Origin: Tannerella sp. | GTDB taxonomy: Bacteria > Bacteroidota > Bacteroidia > Bacteroidales > Tannerellaceae | Length of the DNA stretch: 8,255 bases | Assembly (NCBI GenBank): GCA_031267485.1 | Contig: JAIRYY010000195.1 | Coordinates: forward strand, 1-8,255 | Direction: 5' to 3' | Shown here: positions 6,572-8,255 of the stretch, in pieces | How the letters are laid out: each line of letters starts with the position of its first letter | How positions within the stretch are numbered: the first letter of the stretch is position 1 | The notes under the pieces: model-generated | Told to the model about the DNA's origin: nothing | Seen by the model: the letters and a program-made list of their open reading frames with translations, nothing else | Databases searched by the model: none | Translations under genes and position numbers: made by a program

Positions 6572-7960
6572 ATGAACAATATGAATTTCAGAAACAGAAA
6601 AGGATATGCGCTTATGGCTCTCTGCCTCTTGCTGGCGTCGCTTTCAGCCGCAGCATCCAATGTCGGAAAACGTTATCCCTCCGAAAAGTATACAACCGTA
6701 GACCGGGTGACGGGTCGCACGCTGACGGTACTCACCGCCTCGGAACACAGCGACGCCAAACCCTATCAGACTCACGAGACCTGGACGGCCGACGGCGAGT
6801 GGATTATCTTCCGCTCGAACCGCGGCGGCAACGGGTCGCAGTTTTTTGCCGTGCACGAGACAACGGGCGCCATCGTGCAGCTGACCGACAACCCGTCCGT
6901 CAATGGCGGAAGCATCAACCTCTCGCGCAAAGAGATGAAACTCTACTATCTCCGCGGCGGAACGAACGCCGGAACAGCCGGCGGTACGGAACAGCCGCGG
7001 CAGATTATGGAATTGCACATCGGGAATCTGTTGAAGGATGCCATGGCAGACGGGGTGAAAGCGCCCGAAAGCTACGAACGGATTGTCGTCACCCTGCCGG
7101 AAGACGTGCGGGGTAGCGGAATGGCGCTTGATGCCGATGAGACGCGCCTCTATCTGGGCGTTACGCCCGGCCGCCCCGAAGCGTCCAGACAGTCGGCCTC
7201 ACGTCCGGCGGCCAGCCGGCCGGCTTCATCTGCCGACAGCAGCAGCCGTTCGTCTATTGACAGCCGCAATACCAATGTCGCCGAGACGCGCGAAGAGGCG
7301 CGCGCCCGTTTCGAGGCTGCGGGAAAGGGCAGGAGCGGCATCCGCGTCATTGATGTGCAAAGCGGAAAAATAGACAAAGTCATTGATGTCGACCTGCGCA
7401 TGGGACACTTGCAGGCCAATCCGTGGACGCCGGGTGAAATCATCTACTGCCACGAGACGACCGGCGACGCCGTGCAGCGCATCTGGGCTGTACGCGCCGA
7501 CGGAACCGGAAACAGGCCTCTCTACGTGGAGACGCCCGACGAGTGGGTGACGCACGAGACCGCATCCGGCCCCGACGAGGTGATGTTCAACATCATGGGA
7601 CATCTCCCCTATCTTCGCGAGAAGCCCACGGGCATCGCCGTTCTCAACCTCCGCACCGGACGGATGAAGCTGCTGGGGCAGATTGAGGAAGATATGGGCG
7701 AAGGACGTCAGGGCGGATTCTGGCACTGCAACGGTTCGCCCGACGGACGCTGGGCTACGGGCGACACGTTCCGCGGCAGCATCTACCTTATCAACAGAGA
7801 AACAGGCGAACGCACACTCCTGACGACCGGTCACCCGATGCGTCCCGACCATACGCACCCTGTTTTCAGCCCCGACAGCCGGCGGATTCTAATCCAGTCC
7901 GGCCTGTTTACGGGCGGAAAAGCATTACATTTGATGACGGTTCCGGTAGAAAGGGACTGA
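6572..7960 (+). CDS. PL22-like oligogalacturonate lyase family beta-propeller protein, secreted
   Basis: This 462-residue protein resembles PL22 oligogalacturonate lyases, which split short uronate oligomers by beta-elimination with a divalent metal. Residues 1-28 look like a signal peptide (cleavage near AAA-S), so it would act in the periplasm, unlike the cytoplasmic proteobacterial enzymes. Propeller blades carry TolB-like repeats such as HETWTADGEWIIFRSNR, FWHCNGSPDGRW (His385) and HPVFSPDSRRILIQSG. Conserved His sites are MGHLQANPW (His279), WVTHE (His328) and DHTHP (His427, His429); the HxH pair fits a metal site in PL22. Residues about 201-232 are a Ser/Ala/Arg-rich low-complexity insert not expected in the fold. 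The start at 6572 follows GGACAAA; Met4 at 6581 is an alternative. It lies 33 bases after the GH78 gene, probably in the same transcript. Its substrate could be unsaturated GalA-Rha oligomers instead of pure oligogalacturonate. Some related propellers are annotated only as TolB-like. Confidence 0.75.
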   Translation: MNNMNFRNRKGYALMALCLLLASLSAAASNVGKRYPSEKYTTVDRVTGRTLTVLTASEHSDAKPYQTHETWTADGEWIIFRSNRGGNGSQFFAVHETTGAIVQLTDNPSVNGGSINLSRKEMKLYYLRGGTNAGTAGGTEQPRQIMELHIGNLLKDAMADGVKAPESYERIVVTLPEDVRGSGMALDADETRLYLGVTPGRPEASRQSASRPAASRPASSADSSSRSSIDSRNTNVAETREEARARFEAAGKGRSGIRVIDVQSGKIDKVIDVDLRMGHLQANPWTPGEIIYCHETTGDAVQRIWAVRADGTGNRPLYVETPDEWVTHETASGPDEVMFNIMGHLPYLREKPTGIAVLNLRTGRMKLLGQIEEDMGEGRQGGFWHCNGSPDGRWATGDTFRGSIYLINRETGERTLLTTGHPMRPDHTHPVFSPDSRRILIQSGLFTGGKALHLMTVPVERD

Positions 7961-8009
7961 AATGACATGCGTCGACACAAAAAAAAGATAATTTTAAAAT
8001 CAAAATACT

Positions 8010-8255
8010 ATGACCCGGAAATTCTTTCTTTACGGAAACTGCAAGGCCTGCTTTGGCCGCATTTATGGTCTTTCAGCTGTTCTGCTCGCCTTTTTTCTGC
8101 TGTCGTGCAGCAGCAGGAAGAGTGAAACGGCAAATACGGAAAAACTGCTGCTGAGTCTGAAAGACACCGTGTATGCACGCGCGGTCGAACCCGAAGACGG
8201 CGCCGCGCATCTGCAGGAACTGCTCCGCCTGTATCCCGACCGGACGGGCTGGGAA
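8010..8255 (+). CDS. Lipoprotein of unknown function, N-terminal part (3' end outside window)
   Basis: The frame opens with ATG at 8010 after an A-rich leader and stays open to the window edge, giving 82 residues. A hydrophobic segment (about 20-31) leads into the lipobox LLSC with the lipidated Cys at residue 33, followed by SSRKSETANTEK. The mature part visible is a short helical stretch (LLLSLKDTVYARA, then HLQELLRLYPDRTGWE). It is too short to assign a family. A segment of this type, ending in a Trp-containing loop, also starts the N-terminal alpha/alpha domain of several polysaccharide lyases (for example PL8), so another lyase is possible, but this is a weak guess. The 49-base gap from the PL22-like gene is larger than the other gaps but still compatible with the same operon. 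Surface or periplasmic membrane anchoring is likely. Confidence 0.8.
   Translation, partial: MTRKFFLYGNCKACFGRIYGLSAVLLAFFLLSCSSRKSETANTEKLLLSLKDTVYARAVEPEDGAAHLQELLRLYPDRTGWE

Overview
The window looks like a carbohydrate-utilisation locus (polysaccharide utilisation locus, PUL) from a Bacteroidota, most likely Bacteroidales. The basis is the enzyme set, five exported proteins in a row with N-terminal signal sequences, A-rich leaders in place of strong Shine-Dalgarno sites, and AT-rich heptamer repeats beside GC-rich genes. Genus cannot be decided from the sequence. No SusC/SusD pair, regulator, transporter or RNA gene is visible.

Layout, all genes on the + strand. (1) 1-843: the 3' part of a PL4 rhamnogalacturonan lyase, cut by the left edge. 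(2) 844-1324: a non-coding region of about 480 bases. It holds tandem 7-base repeats at both ends, in opposite orientation, around five hairpin-plus-tail repeat units, three forward and two reverse. (3) 1325-7960: four closely spaced genes with gaps of 25-33 bases, probably one operon. They encode an S1-type sulfatase of the iduronate-2-sulfatase-like group, a PL11 rhamnogalacturonan lyase, a GH78-type alpha-L-rhamnosidase-like protein and a PL22-like oligogalacturonate lyase. (4) 8010-8255: the start of a lipoprotein gene, 49 bases further on and cut by the right edge.

Together the genes point to breakdown of the rhamnogalacturonan I backbone, the alternating galacturonate-rhamnose chain of pectin. 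PL4 and PL11 would cleave it by beta-elimination, the GH78 protein would remove rhamnose, and the PL22-like protein would process unsaturated uronate ends of short oligomers. The sulfatase is the odd member, since land-plant RG-I is not normally thought of as sulfated. Either the target is a sulfated rhamnose/uronate polymer, or the sulfatase serves a side decoration.

The most unusual non-coding structure is the inverted repeat array at 844-1295. The most unusual protein details are an Asp at the usual GH78 general-acid Glu position, a Ser/Ala/Arg-rich insert in the PL22-like propeller, and the sulfatase within an RG-I gene set. No clearly new system was identified; these are leads.
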